Shown here: piece after piece, positions 8,500-17,361 of the stretch | Numbering within the stretch: the first letter of the stretch is position 1 | Layout of the letters: each line of letters starts with the position of its first letter | Origin: Chloroflexota bacterium | Lineage (GTDB): Bacteria; Chloroflexota; Anaerolineae; Anaerolineales; VGOW01 | Length of the DNA stretch: 64,000 bases | NCBI GenBank assembly: GCA_016197225.1 | Contig: JACPWC010000016.1 | Span: 51,183 to 115,182 of the forward strand | Direction of reading: 5' to 3' | The notes under the pieces: model-generated | What the model was told of the DNA's origin: nothing | Database searches by the model: none | What the model saw: the letters and a program-made list of their open reading frames with translations, nothing else | Translations under genes and position numbers: made by a program

Positions 8500-10077
8500 C
8501 TATTGGCCCGAATCGGGTGGGTTGCCGTCACCTGGTGTTTGGCCGGATTCCGGTTTGGGCGTTGAGCCGGCTATCCCCGGCAGGTTCTTGAGCAGGTCAA
8601 TCAAATTGGTTCCGGTCAGGGCTTCCACCACCACCGGCAGTTGAGCCAGCACATCAGCCACATCCTTCGTCACCCGGGTCACACCCGTGCCAGAGTTGGC
8701 GTCGCCACCAGAGTTGATGACGACGATCTTCTCGGTCTGGGCTAACGGTTGAGCAATGGCCGAAGCGAGCGCCGGCAAGTTGTTGATGAGCATTTGCAAA
8801 ATGGCGGCCTGAGTATATTGGGCAAAGGCCTCAGCCTTCTTGGCCATGGCCTGGGCCTCCGACAAGCCTTGCGCCTGAATGACGTCGGCTTGCGACAGAC
8901 CCTGAGCCTTCACCACCTCGGCCTGAGCCAGGCCCTGCGCTTTGTTCACATCGGCTTCAGCCAGGCCGCGAGCTTTGTTGGCATCAGCCTCGCCTTTACC
9001 CAGGTTGCTGGTGGCGGCGGCCTGACCGGAAGCTTCAGTCTCAAGCGAATACTTCTTGGCGTCGGCCAGCGTGCGAATGCGAAATTGCTCGGCCTCAGCC
9101 GGCTTGCGGACGGTGGCTTCCAGTTCCTTCTCTTTTCTCAGCGCCTCCTGCTGTTGCAATTCGATCTGTTTGACCTTCTCTACGACCGAAATCTGAATCT
9201 CTTCCGCCTTCACCTTCTGGTTGGTGATGTTTTGCTGTAGGATGTAGGCCAGTTCGGCCTCCGCTTTCTTTTGGTTCGTTTCGGCGTCGTAAGCGGCTTT
9301 CTGCACTTGATAATTTTTGTTGGCTTCGGCGATGCGAGTTTCGGCTTGCAGTTTGGCTATCTCGCCTTCCTGCCGCGCTTTGGCCGCCTGCACCGCCGCG
9401 TCGCGGGCGGCGTTGGCCTGGCCAATGGCGGCGTCGCGCTTCACTTCGGCGATTCGCCCCTGGCCAAGCGCGTCGAGGTAGCCCTGATCATCGTGGATGT
9501 TTTTGATGGTGAAGGAGATGATGATCAGGCCCATGTTCTTCAGGTCAAGCGCCGACACTTCCTGCACCCGCTGGGCGAACTTGTCCCGGTCTTTGTAAAT
9601 CTCTTCCACCGTCAGCGTACCGAGGATACCGCGCAAGTGGCCTTCGAGGGTTTGCAGGGCAATGTTCTTGATCTGATCAACTTTCTTAGACAGAAACTGC
9701 TCGGCGGCAGTAATGATCGAAACGTCGTCCGAGCCGATCTTCACCTGGGCCACGCCGTCCACCGTCACCGGCACACCCTGAGCGGTGTAGACTTTGGTGG
9801 TGATGACATCAATCGTCATTAACTCCAGCGAGAGATCGTCAACCCGCTCCACCACCGGCCAGATGAAGGTGCCGCCGCCGCGCACGATACGGAAACTGCG
9901 CCGCGAGCGCTGGCCGGTTTGGGTGTCAACGACAGAAGAACCCCGCCCCGACACCACTAGCACTTCGTTGGGGCCAACCTTCTTATAGCGGCTGGCGTAA
10001 ACGAAGGCCAGCACCAGCAATACAAAGATCAGAGCAAATGCTGCGACGGCGGCCCCAAAAACTCCTGTTGTAGGCAT
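8500..10077 (-). CDS. Flotillin-like SPFH/band 7 protein
   Basis: 525 aa. One N-terminal TM helix (about residues 8-28) is followed by an SPFH domain (about 30-220) and a long Ala/Glu/Gln-rich coiled coil. Within the coil is a run of near-identical 10-12 residue units (KAQGLAQAEV, KAQGLSQADV, QAQGLSEAQA) typical of flotillins. The C-terminal region (about 430-500) has GVTRVTKDVADVLAQLP, and a Pro/Gly tail ends the protein. Flotillins assemble membrane microdomains on the cytoplasmic face. It lies 17 nt downstream of an NfeD-type gene, the usual YuaF-FloT pairing. Confidence 0.93.
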   Translation of the reverse strand: MPTTGVFGAAVAAFALIFVLLVLAFVYASRYKKVGPNEVLVVSGRGSSVVDTQTGQRSRRSFRIVRGGGTFIWPVVERVDDLSLELMTIDVITTKVYTAQGVPVTVDGVAQVKIGSDDVSIITAAEQFLSKKVDQIKNIALQTLEGHLRGILGTLTVEEIYKDRDKFAQRVQEVSALDLKNMGLIIISFTIKNIHDDQGYLDALGQGRIAEVKRDAAIGQANAARDAAVQAAKARQEGEIAKLQAETRIAEANKNYQVQKAAYDAETNQKKAEAELAYILQQNITNQKVKAEEIQISVVEKVKQIELQQQEALRKEKELEATVRKPAEAEQFRIRTLADAKKYSLETEASGQAAATSNLGKGEADANKARGLAEADVNKAQGLAQAEVVKAQGLSQADVIQAQGLSEAQAMAKKAEAFAQYTQAAILQMLINNLPALASAIAQPLAQTEKIVVINSGGDANSGTGVTRVTKDVADVLAQLPVVVEALTGTNLIDLLKNLPGIAGSTPKPESGQTPGDGNPPDSGQ

Positions 10078-10094
10078 AGATGTAATCTCCTGTT

Positions 10095-10664
10095 TTACGA
10101 TTGTGGGCGGACAAAAACAATGCCGCCTACCATTCGCTCAATCACCACTGTCGTATTGCGATTAATGGCCTGGCCGGTGGCTGACTTGGCCGGGAACGTT
10201 TTGCGGCCACCCTGAGCCACAAAAGCAACTTCGCCCACGCTGTCCGCCGGAATGGGCGTCACCACTTCGGCCACCGCGCCGATGATGTCTTTCATCGTCA
10301 CTTCGCTTGAACCTTGCGGCGCGATGAGGAAGTAGCCGAAAGCAAAATGGGCAATCACCGCCACCACCAGCCCGCCAATGGCCGCCGACGCCAAACTCCA
10401 GGTGTCAGAAGCGCTGAATATTCCCTGGGCAATCAACCCAAATGCGCCAAACGCGGTGACGAAGCTGGAAATGGTGATTGGACTGAGCGACGGAATCTTG
10501 ACTTCGCCCCCCGCATGAAGGTCGCCGCCAACGTGAACATCGTGGCCGTCCACGTGAAAATCAATGCCGCCCGGCAAGTGCAGGTTGCTCAAGCCGCCGC
10601 CGACTAGAATAACGATTGCATAGATGACGCCAATGCCGAGCAGGGCGCTGAAGAGCAGAGTCAT
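10095..10664 (-). CDS. NfeD-like membrane protein (YuaF/YqiJ type)
   Basis: 189 aa. It has an N-terminal TM, a His/Gly/Asp-rich loop (GIDFHVDGHDVHVGGDLHAG), two or three further TM segments, then a small beta-rich OB-like domain (about 125-189) as in NfeD proteins. These proteins work with flotillins in membrane domain organisation, and the flotillin gene follows directly. The His/Asp-rich loop is unusual and could bind metal. GGAGATT lies 8 nt before ATG. Confidence 0.8.
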   Translation of the reverse strand: MTLLFSALLGIGVIYAIVILVGGGLSNLHLPGGIDFHVDGHDVHVGGDLHAGGEVKIPSLSPITISSFVTAFGAFGLIAQGIFSASDTWSLASAAIGGLVVAVIAHFAFGYFLIAPQGSSEVTMKDIIGAVAEVVTPIPADSVGEVAFVAQGGRKTFPAKSATGQAINRNTTVVIERMVGGIVFVRPQS

Positions 10665-10710
10665 GATCGTAATCTCCAGCGCGTAGTATATACCAAGCGC
10701 CGTTTAACGC

Positions 10711-10750
10711 AAAAGAGCGACGGGTTGTTGATCAACAAGTCGCTCTTTCT
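10711..10750. terminator. Hairpin terminator
   Basis: AAAGAGCGAC (10712-10721) pairs with GTCGCTCTTT (10739-10748) around a GTTG/CAAC inner stem, followed by a short T stretch on either strand. It is placed to end the aspS transcript on the minus strand. Confidence 0.65.
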
Positions 10751-10752
10751 TT

Positions 10753-11007
10753 CATCAAGAGGCCCCACCATGCCGTGTGTCCGCGGGGTTTTGTGCCTGC
10801 CGAAGCAGGAGTGGGAGTCGTCTCCACCGGTTTGCCTTGGCTCGAGGCCTATCGCATTCCGCTGGCAAGTTGGCCCCCGTCACAAAAGTGTTGGCTCAAA
10901 ACCGGGGGTGCGGCATCACGAACACAGCAGGGTCGGCTTTCTTATACCATGCTCATATCATTCCCGCAAGCGCGCAACCCTTAAAAATCGCTTGCCCGGA
11001 ATTGATA
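10753..11007. other. Gap between aspS and the NfeD gene, no gene seen
   Basis: About 255 nt between the hairpin and the aspS stop. There is no convincing ORF, repeat or structured RNA. It may be part of the aspS 3' region or relic coding DNA. Confidence 0.4.
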
Positions 11008-12750
11008 TCACTCGGCAATCTTGATATGCAACTCTTTCAACTGGCGCGGCTCCGCCGGAGACGGCGCGCCGGCCATCAAGTCGGCGGCCTGTTGCGACTT
11101 GGGGAAGGCGATCACTTCGCGGATGTTCGGTTCACCGGCCAGCAACATCGTCAGGCGGTCAATGCCGGGAGCAATGCCGCCGTGCGGCGGTGTGCCAAAC
11201 TCGAACGCTTCGAGCATGTGGCCGAATCGCTCCTGGGCCACCTCACGCGGCAGGCCGATCAGGTCGAACACTCTCTCTTGCAGTTTGCGGTCGTGGATTC
11301 TGATCGAGCCGCCGGCCACTTCGTAGTTGTTGCACACCATGTCGTATTGCGCGCCGCGCACCTTGCCCGGCTCGGTGTCGAGCAATGGAATGTCTTCTGG
11401 CAAAGGCGAAGTGAAGAGATGGTGATTCGGATCCCAACGCTTCTCTTCTTCGCTCCAGGTGAAGAGCGGAAACTCGATGACCCAGCAGAAAGCCAGCACG
11501 TTCGGGTCGGCCAGGTTGAGGCGTGTGCCCAACTCGACGCGCAGGCGGCCAAGAGCGGTGGCGGCTACCGCCGGTTTGTCGGCGACGATCAGAACCAGGT
11601 CGCCCGGTTTGGCCGCCACTTTTTCCAGAATGGCCTTCATCTTGTCTTCCGGCACGAACTTGCTGAACGATGAGCGCACTTCGTCGCTCACTGCAACCCA
11701 CAGCAACCCTTTCGCCCCAAAGGTCTTGGCAAACTCCGTCAGCTCGTCAATTTGCTTGCGGCTGTAGCCGGCGCAACCCGGCGCAACGATGGCCTTGACC
11801 TGCTCGGCCTCGTCGAAGACTTTGAAGCCGTGGCCTTTCGCCAGATCGGTAATGTTTTGTAATTCCATGCCAAAGCGGATGTCGAACTTGTCGTCGCCAA
11901 AACGCTCCAGGGCATCGTGATACGAAAAGCGCGGCCAGGGCTTTTGCAGAATCTTCTTGTCGCCGGTGCTTTCGACCAAAGCCGTAATCAGGCCTTCAAC
12001 CAGATTCATCACGTCGTCGCGTTGAACGAAGGACATTTCCATGTCCAACTGGGTAAATTCGGGTTGGCGGTCGCCCCGTTGATCCTCGTCGCGGAAACAG
12101 CGAGCGATCTGAAAGTACCGTTCGACTCCGGCCACCATCAGCAATTGCTTGAGTTGTTGCGGCGACTGCGGCAGAGCATAAAACTCGCCGGGGTGAACGC
12201 GGCTCGGCACCAGATAATCGCGCGCGCCTTCGGGCGTGGTTTTGAAGAGGATGGGCGTCTCGACTTCGATGAAGCCTTTATCGTCCAGATACTTGCGGAT
12301 GAAAGTGGTGACGTTGTGGCGCAGAACGAGATTTTTTCGCATCCGCTCGCGCCGCAGGTCGAGGTAACGATACTTGAGGCGCAAGGACTCGTCCACCGCA
12401 ACTTCTTCATTGATGTAAAAAGGCGTGGGCTTGGCGGCGTTGAGCAGTTTGATCTCAAGGGCTTCAACTTCAATCGCGCCGGTGGAAAGGTTGGGGTTTT
12501 CGCTCCCGGCCGGGCGCAGGCGAACATTGCCCGTCACCTGAACGACGTATTCGTTTCGCAAATCACCGATGGCCGCGTGAGCGGCGGCATTCTTGGGGTC
12601 AGCCACCACCTGAGTCAGGCCCCATCGGTCGCGCAAATCCACAAAGGTCAGGCCGCCATGATCGCGGCGGCGGTTCACCCAGCCAGCCAGAGTCACCGTC
12701 TGGCCGGCGTATTCGGCGCGCAGTTCTCCGCAAGTATGTGTCTTGAGCAT
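11008..12750 (-). CDS. aspS: Aspartyl-tRNA synthetase
   Basis: 580 aa bacterial-type class II synthetase. It has an N-terminal OB anticodon-binding domain ([19 protein letters not shown]), motif 2 ([20 protein letters not shown]), a GAD insertion domain near 290-420, and motif 3 ([13 protein letters not shown]). The length is normal for bacterial AspRS. The start at 12750 is set by AGGAGG (12756-12761). A terminator hairpin ends about 25 nt upstream of the ATG and a 29-codon leader ORF precedes it, so transcription is probably attenuated. Whether it is a discriminating or non-discriminating AspRS cannot be told here. Confidence 0.97.
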   Translation of the reverse strand: MLKTHTCGELRAEYAGQTVTLAGWVNRRRDHGGLTFVDLRDRWGLTQVVADPKNAAAHAAIGDLRNEYVVQVTGNVRLRPAGSENPNLSTGAIEVEALEIKLLNAAKPTPFYINEEVAVDESLRLKYRYLDLRRERMRKNLVLRHNVTTFIRKYLDDKGFIEVETPILFKTTPEGARDYLVPSRVHPGEFYALPQSPQQLKQLLMVAGVERYFQIARCFRDEDQRGDRQPEFTQLDMEMSFVQRDDVMNLVEGLITALVESTGDKKILQKPWPRFSYHDALERFGDDKFDIRFGMELQNITDLAKGHGFKVFDEAEQVKAIVAPGCAGYSRKQIDELTEFAKTFGAKGLLWVAVSDEVRSSFSKFVPEDKMKAILEKVAAKPGDLVLIVADKPAVAATALGRLRVELGTRLNLADPNVLAFCWVIEFPLFTWSEEEKRWDPNHHLFTSPLPEDIPLLDTEPGKVRGAQYDMVCNNYEVAGGSIRIHDRKLQERVFDLIGLPREVAQERFGHMLEAFEFGTPPHGGIAPGIDRLTMLLAGEPNIREVIAFPKSQQAADLMAGAPSPAEPRQLKELHIKIAE

Positions 12751-12773
12751 AAAATCCTCCTGATGATAAATAA

Positions 12774-12804
12774 AAAGCCGCCCGGCTGAGCAACCGGGCG
12801 GCTT
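12774..12804 (-). terminator. Attenuator terminator in the aspS leader
   Basis: On the minus strand an 11-bp perfect stem AAGCCGCCCGG / CCGGGCGGCTT with an 8-nt loop is followed by TTTATTT. It sits between the leader ORF stop and the aspS Shine-Dalgarno, with no other gene in between, so it can only act on aspS-directed transcripts. Its 5' arm and loop (CCCGGTTG, 12798-12791) are complementary over 8 nt to CAACCGGG (12864-12857) inside the leader ORF, a candidate antiterminator. Confidence 0.8.
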
Positions 12805-12827
12805 CATGTGTCTGTTAGGGCAGGCAA

Positions 12828-12917
12828 TTACACGGCGAACAGAACCAGACGAAACCCCCGGTTGGGGCCATCGTTAGTATTCAGGTTCGCGCCATCAACA
12901 ATCAAAACTTGTTTCAT
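12828..12917 (-). CDS. Putative aspS leader peptide (29 aa)
   Basis: Too short for normal gene calling. ATG at 12917, stop TAA at 12830-12828. The peptide begins [16 protein letters not shown] and has two Asp (8, 16) and four Asn (11, 13, 15, 19) codons, then an arginine and hydrophobic end (FRLVLFAV). A strong promoter places the transcription start about 5 nt before ATG, so the message would be nearly leaderless. The segment carrying the second Asp codon is followed within 5 nt by the sequence complementary to the terminator. That arrangement fits amino-acid-responsive attenuation. The role is inferred from layout only. Confidence 0.55.
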   Translation of the reverse strand: MKQVLIVDGANLNTNDGPNRGFRLVLFAV

Positions 12918-12929
12918 AAGCGTGGCGGG

Positions 12930-12958
12930 ATTATAGCATCGGGCCGGAGGCGGGTCAA
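12930..12958 (-). promoter_or_regulatory. Promoter of the aspS leader
   Basis: On the minus strand, TTGACC (12958-12953), exactly 17 nt, then TATAAT (12935-12930). The -35 overlaps the last codon and stop of the FtsB-like gene. The leader ATG lies 12 nt past the -10. Confidence 0.8.
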
Positions 12959-13374
12959 GAACCGGAGGCGTTTTCAAAGAAGAGTGACCACCAGATCTCA
13001 AAATTACTGGGTGGATCAGGTTGAGCCGCCACTGCCGGGACGGGTGTGACAACCGCCCCAGCCGGGGCAACCGGCACCACCAGCACTTCGCCGGGTTGAA
13101 CGTAACGGCCTTCGCCATGCGCCCACTGAGCCACATAGGCGTCCGAGGAAGCAAACGCCACTTCCGTCGCCAGCGCCGACTGGGTGGCGGCCAGCGCAGT
13201 GACCTCGACCCGAAGCTGGTTGGCCTCGGCCACGATCCTCTGCTCGGCCTGGATGCGGCGGTTGAAGTCAATGATCACCGTCAGGCCGATGATCAGCCCG
13301 GCCACAACCAATAATTGTGGCAGTGAAATATTCAAACCGCGCCGGCGGTCTCTTGGTTTTGCCTCTGTTGCCAT
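12955..13374 (-). CDS. FtsB/DivIC-like septum formation initiator
   Basis: 139 aa. It has a basic N-terminus, one TM helix (about residues 19-38), then a coiled coil (about 40-75: QAEQRIVAEANQLRVEVTALAATQSAL) followed by AYVAQWAHGEGRYVQPGE. This is the septum initiator pattern, in which the motif E(R/H)..G.V.PGE closes the domain. The tail is Pro/Ala-rich. Such proteins act in the divisome at the membrane. The stop overlaps the -35 box of the aspS leader promoter. Confidence 0.85.
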   Translation of the reverse strand: MATEAKPRDRRRGLNISLPQLLVVAGLIIGLTVIIDFNRRIQAEQRIVAEANQLRVEVTALAATQSALATEVAFASSDAYVAQWAHGEGRYVQPGEVLVVPVAPAGAVVTPVPAVAAQPDPPSNFEIWWSLFFENASGS

Positions 13375-13392
13375 TCGAGAAACCTTATTAGA

Positions 13393-13456
13393 GACCTGTC
13401 AGGTGGACGTTCAAAGCCTGCGTCAATGCTCGTCTCATGCGTCCACCTGACAGGTC
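13393..13456. repeat. 17-bp perfect inverted repeat
   Basis: GACCTGTCAGGTGGACG (13393-13409) and CGTCCACCTGACAGGTC (13440-13456) flank a 30-nt spacer upstream of the FtsB-like gene. The arm itself holds a partial palindrome (CCTGTCAGG). It is probably a member of a dispersed palindromic family. Confidence 0.75.
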
Positions 13457-13527
13457 TGCGCCAATTCTGAAATCCTGCAAGAACTATGCCTGAATAATAC
13501 TGTCAGCCGCGAATCGGCGCAACTCAA

Positions 13528-13560
13528 CAAAAAATCCCGGTTGAGAGTCAACCGGGATTC
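13528..13560 (-). terminator. Terminator of tRNA-Leu
   Basis: Read on the minus strand just after the tRNA: GAATCCCGGTTGA / TCAACCGGGATT stem followed by a T run. Classic intrinsic terminator. Confidence 0.85.
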
Positions 13561-13562
13561 TG

Positions 13563-13646
13563 TGCCGAAGGTGGGAGTCGAACCCACACAGCCTTGCGGC
13601 CATAGCGCCCTGAACGCTACGTGTCTGCCAATTTCACCACTTCGGC
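13563..13646 (-). tRNA. tRNA-Leu (anticodon CAG)
   Basis: 84 nt including the discriminator A. The acceptor stem GCCGAAG/CTTCGGC is perfect. The anticodon arm is CGTAGCG-TTCAGGG-CGCTATG, giving CAG. A long variable arm (GGCCGCAAGGCT) marks it as a class II tRNA, and GGTTCGACTCC is the T loop. The 3' CCA is not encoded. A terminator follows directly. Confidence 0.96.
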
Positions 13647-13764
13647 CTGAGGCAAGGCACATTCTATCCGGTTTCAATGAACTGTCAAATATCAAAAATT
13701 GGGCTGGATTGGGTGGCTGTGAGCGTCACGTATCGTTAACCGCGAGTCTCCGAAATGTCGTAAA

Positions 13765-13790
13765 AGCCGCCGCAGTAGCCGGCGGCGGCT
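13765..13790. terminator. GC-rich hairpin, possible terminator
   Basis: AGCCGCCGC (13765-13773) pairs with GCGGCGGCT (13782-13790), followed by GTATTT. It lies between the tRNA promoter region and the sensor gene; the orientation is unclear. Confidence 0.35.
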
Positions 13791-13823
13791 GTATTTAAGG
13801 TAGTATCCTTCTAAAAATCATCA

Positions 13824-13832
13824 TGCTATAAT
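13824..13832 (+). promoter_or_regulatory. Extended -10 promoter directly upstream of the sensor gene
   Basis: TGCTATAAT ends 9 nt before ATG 13842. No good -35 is seen. The spacing leaves almost no 5' leader, so the mRNA is probably leaderless. Confidence 0.5.
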
Positions 13833-13841
13833 CCAAAGCAA

Positions 13842-16520
13842 ATGTCATTTCTGACGCAGGCATTCACCGTCATCGCCACCCGTGAAGGGAGCACAATCTA
13901 TCATGTGCTGACTCTGTTTGCGTTGGAATTTGCCTTCTTCATTGCCGTCAGCCACCAGCGCCGGGCCGGGCCGGCCTCAAATGCCGCCCGGTTGGCAACT
14001 GCCGCCGGCCTCAGCGGCTTTCTGAGAATCATTCTTTTCGCTCTAGCGACTCTCGGCTTCAGCGGCCTATTCTCGGCCCCCGCCCTGCTGGCGCCGCTCG
14101 ACCGGGCCGTCTCGCTGGCAACTCTGCTGCTGCTCGGCTGGGCGCTGGTATTCCGCGAAGGCAACCGCTGGGCCGACCTGGGCCTGGGCGTCGCGCTCAT
14201 TGCTGTGCTAATCGGCTACATCGCCGCCGGAGTTCAGTGGTACGAAATTGGCGCAAGGGGCGCGGCTTATAATCCTTACGACATCATCTGGGAATCGGCC
14301 AAAGTGGGCGTCGTTCTGCTCACGATCCTGGGCTTGCTCTTGTTGCGCCCCGCAGACTGGGGCACGGCGCTTGGCCTCTTCCTCACACTTTTGGCCGGTA
14401 GTGTTTATCACCTGCTTAACCCCATTCCAACTGACAACTACCCGGCCCCCGAACGCATCGCCGAACTCTCAGCCCTGCCTTTGTTGGCGGTGATCTACTA
14501 CCGGCATTCGATCAGCGTGGCGCTGCCAGCAACTTCGGAGCAAGGGGAAGCCGCCACCGCAGTAGCGGCCAAACCTGCGGTGTCGCTCACCCCGCAGGCG
14601 GCCAGCGCCCTGGCCGCCATCAGCGCCATAGACGAAGATCGCAGTGACATCGTCAACCGCATCACCCAGGCCGTTGGCCGCACCCTGCTGGCCGATGTCA
14701 CCCTGCTCTTTAACCCGCCCGCGCCCGACGGCTCGCTGGCCTGCGCCGGCGCATTCGATCTGATCCGTGAAATGCAATTGCCCGGCTTTAACATGCCGGC
14801 CGCCAAAGCCATGTCGTTGGTGTCGGCCATCAGCCGGGGGCGGCCCTTGCGTCTGCGCCCGCCGGCTCGCCAGGCCGAGCTTGACCAGATTGCGCTGGCG
14901 CTTGGCCTGCAAAAATCCGGCCCAGCTCTGCTCATGCCGTTGGCTGACGCCGAACGCAGTTACGGCGCGGTGATGATCTTCTCGGCTCACACCCAAAAAG
15001 AATGGTCGAACGAAGATCAGGATTTGCTGGTGTCTCTGGCAACGCCGATTGTGGCGACGGTGATCAACCGGGGCAAGAGCATTGAAAAGATCGGCGACTT
15101 GCAGAGGCAGTTAGCCGATGCCCTCCGCCGGGTGGAGGCCGCTCAGGCCGAGACTCGCACAGGGCAAGAAAAAGTTGAAGAGGTGGCCTTTGAGTTGGAG
15201 GGCGCACGCGAGCAGGCCCGGCGCAGTCGCCAGCAGGTTGAGAGTCTGTCGGCCATCATCAAGGCCGGGGCCGCCGCCGAAAAAGAAGCGCTCACTGAAG
15301 GCGAACTGGCTGAACTGTCTACCCTACAAGCCAATTACCGCCGCGCCCTCGAAGACCTGGCCAACCTCAACCAGCAGTTGGTGAATGCCCAGTTTGAAGT
15401 GAAAAATCTGCGCGAGCAGTTGGCTGAGTATGTGGAGAGCCAGCCCGTCGTCGTTGACCGCACCGACGAACTGATTGCCATCAGCCGGCAACTGACCGAG
15501 GCGGAGGCCGAGAAAGCGAAGCTCCGGCAGGAATTGGCCGAAGCCCGCGCCGCCAGGCCGGCTAAGGATACCACTGCCGAACTAGCCGCCCTCACCCGCC
15601 AGCTCGCCGAGACACGATTGGAACTTGAAGGGTTACGCGCCCGGCTGGCGGCGGCTCAGGAAACGCGCCCTGGCCCGGCCCAGGCGCAAGAAGAGTCGGA
15701 AGACGTGCAGGCCCTCACCCGCCAACTTGAAATGGCCCAGGACGAGATCGGGCAATTGCAGGAAAAACTGGCGGCGTTGGAATCGGCGCTGGTGCGGCCC
15801 GCCGCCGGCGAGGCAACACCGCCGCAGCCGGCGGTGATAGTGTCGCTCATTCAGGATTTGCGTCAGCCCATGTCGTCCATTGTCGGTTACACCGATTTGT
15901 TACTGGGCGAGTCGGTGGGCATTCTGGGCGCGCTTCAACGCAACTTTTTAGAGCGGGTCAAAGCCAGCACCGAGCGCATGACGACCATCCTCGACGATCT
16001 GTTGCGCATCACCGCCATTGACTCGGGCACGCTCACGCTTCACCAGCAGGCGGTGCAAGTGACCGAGATCATCGAAGACGCCTTCACCAGTGTGGGCGCG
16101 CAGTTCCGCGAGAAGGGCCTGAGCCTGCGCATGGACATTGCCGACGACCTGCCGCTGGTGGAAGCCGATCAGGACGCCATTCATCAAATCATGTCGCGCC
16201 TGCTGGCCAACGCCTGCGCCGCTTCCGCGCCCAGTTCCGAAGTCGTCGTCACCGCCGAGTCCCAATCCGATGAATATCTGGTGATCTCGGTGCGCGACAC
16301 AGGCGGCGGCATTCGCCCGGCCGACCAGAGTCGCGTGTTCGCCCGCGCCTACCGCGCCGACCGGCCTCTGATTGACGGGCTGGGCGACACCGGCGTGGGG
16401 CTGAGCGTGGCCAAAGCCCTCACCGAAGCTCAGGGCGGCCGCATTTGGGTGGAAAGTGAACTCGGCCAGGGCAGTGTGTTTAGCGTGCTTCTGCCCACCA
16501 ACACCAACGGCCATCATTAG
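13842..16520 (+). CDS. Membrane GAF sensor kinase-like protein lacking the phospho-accepting His
   Basis: 892 aa. Residues 1-225 hold about seven TM helices. A GAF-like domain follows (about 265-410) and a long coiled coil (about 420-655, with repeated ALTRQLA..ELE units). A HisKA-like dimerisation region lies near 660-735 and an HATPase_c domain at about 770-888. In the H-box the sequence is SLIQDLRQPMSSIVGYTDLL: Gln671 stands where His is expected, so ordinary autophosphorylation is not possible. The ATP-binding boxes look intact (NACAAS, DTGGGI, GDTGVGLSVAK). It is probably a signalling scaffold or a divergent kinase. Two LysM genes follow, the first after 6 nt. Confidence 0.85.
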   Translation: MSFLTQAFTVIATREGSTIYHVLTLFALEFAFFIAVSHQRRAGPASNAARLATAAGLSGFLRIILFALATLGFSGLFSAPALLAPLDRAVSLATLLLLGWALVFREGNRWADLGLGVALIAVLIGYIAAGVQWYEIGARGAAYNPYDIIWESAKVGVVLLTILGLLLLRPADWGTALGLFLTLLAGSVYHLLNPIPTDNYPAPERIAELSALPLLAVIYYRHSISVALPATSEQGEAATAVAAKPAVSLTPQAASALAAISAIDEDRSDIVNRITQAVGRTLLADVTLLFNPPAPDGSLACAGAFDLIREMQLPGFNMPAAKAMSLVSAISRGRPLRLRPPARQAELDQIALALGLQKSGPALLMPLADAERSYGAVMIFSAHTQKEWSNEDQDLLVSLATPIVATVINRGKSIEKIGDLQRQLADALRRVEAAQAETRTGQEKVEEVAFELEGAREQARRSRQQVESLSAIIKAGAAAEKEALTEGELAELSTLQANYRRALEDLANLNQQLVNAQFEVKNLREQLAEYVESQPVVVDRTDELIAISRQLTEAEAEKAKLRQELAEARAARPAKDTTAELAALTRQLAETRLELEGLRARLAAAQETRPGPAQAQEESEDVQALTRQLEMAQDEIGQLQEKLAALESALVRPAAGEATPPQPAVIVSLIQDLRQPMSSIVGYTDLLLGESVGILGALQRNFLERVKASTERMTTILDDLLRITAIDSGTLTLHQQAVQVTEIIEDAFTSVGAQFREKGLSLRMDIADDLPLVEADQDAIHQIMSRLLANACAASAPSSEVVVTAESQSDEYLVISVRDTGGGIRPADQSRVFARAYRADRPLIDGLGDTGVGLSVAKALTEAQGGRIWVESELGQGSVFSVLLPTNTNGHH

Positions 16521-16526
16521 GCTCCG

Positions 16527-17318
16527 ATGCGCGCGTTTCGCGAAGCTCTGGGCGGACTATTGCTGGCCGCTATTACCACCCTGACGGTCGTGGGCGGAAT
16601 TTTTTTGGCGATGAGTGAGACGGGCGGCAGGAGTGTAACGCCGACCCTGATCGCGGAAGCAAGCCCGCAAGACACGGCTGAGGCAACAGTGGCGGCTTCC
16701 CCGGTGGAGCCGTCTCCCACTCCAACCCCGACTCTCTCTCCAACCTTCACCTCCACCGTCACCGAGACTCTGCCCGTCGAACCAACTCCGACTCAAACAC
16801 TGTCGGCAACCGCCACGCCATGCCTCCCGCCTCGAAACTGGGTGGCTTACACTGTGCAACGTGGCGACACCTTGTTCCAGCTTGGCTTGCGTTACAGATT
16901 AACGACTCGCGAATTGCAAGAAGCCAACTGCCTGAGCAAGACCGATCTCCAGGCCGGCCAACGGCTCTTTGTGCCAACGCTTCCCACCAGCACGCCCACA
17001 CCAACACCAACCGAGACGGCCACCCTCACGCCAACTGAAACGCCGATCCCGGAAAAGTTGGCGATCACCAATGTCGTGCTCGAAAATGTGGAGCGCGACG
17101 AGTCGCGGACGAACGGCGCAATCGCCATCATCCGGGTGGAGTTTTCGGGCGGCCTGCCGCCTTACGCCATTTCAGATGAGGGCATCATTCAGGCCGGAAG
17201 CCCGATGCGAATTCCGGCTGAGTGTGACGGCACGCTGATTCACACGGCGCGCGTTGATTCCGCAGATGGACAAATTGCTGTAAAATCGTACTACTTTTCG
17301 CCTATCACCTGCCCATGA
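16527..17318 (+). CDS. Secreted or membrane-anchored LysM protein
   Basis: 263 aa. The N-terminus MRAFREALGGLLLAAITTL is a signal anchor. It is followed by a Ser/Pro/Thr-rich linker, one LysM domain (YTVQRGDTLFQLGLRYRL... about 109-152), another Pro/Thr linker, and a beta-rich C-terminal domain (about 175-263). LysM binds N-acetylglucosamine polymers such as peptidoglycan, which fits a wall-facing role. It starts 6 nt after the sensor kinase stop, so the two are probably one operon. It is paralogous to the next gene. Confidence 0.85.
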   Translation: MRAFREALGGLLLAAITTLTVVGGIFLAMSETGGRSVTPTLIAEASPQDTAEATVAASPVEPSPTPTPTLSPTFTSTVTETLPVEPTPTQTLSATATPCLPPRNWVAYTVQRGDTLFQLGLRYRLTTRELQEANCLSKTDLQAGQRLFVPTLPTSTPTPTPTETATLTPTETPIPEKLAITNVVLENVERDESRTNGAIAIIRVEFSGGLPPYAISDEGIIQAGSPMRIPAECDGTLIHTARVDSADGQIAVKSYYFSPITCP

Positions 17319-17361
17319 TCCAGGTACAACCCTTGCAACCATAGGATCAGGCAGTTTCTTT
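17309..17361 (+). terminator. Weak hairpin between the two LysM genes
   Basis: CTGCC..TGATCC (17309-17321) pairs with GGATCA..GGCAG (17344-17354) with a 2-nt bulge, followed by TTTCTTT right before the next ATG. It may lower read-through into the second gene. Confidence 0.35.

Noticed and set aside
10777..11673. A 298-codon plus-strand frame running into aspS
   Set aside because: Overlaps aspS antisense; low-information sequence.
12774..12917. T-box riboswitch upstream of aspS
   Set aside because: No conserved T-box antiterminator sequence and no specifier stem; the leader is only about 170 nt and starts with an ORF.
13563..13646. tRNA-Leu as an integration site
   Set aside because: No duplicated tRNA 3' end or integrase found nearby.
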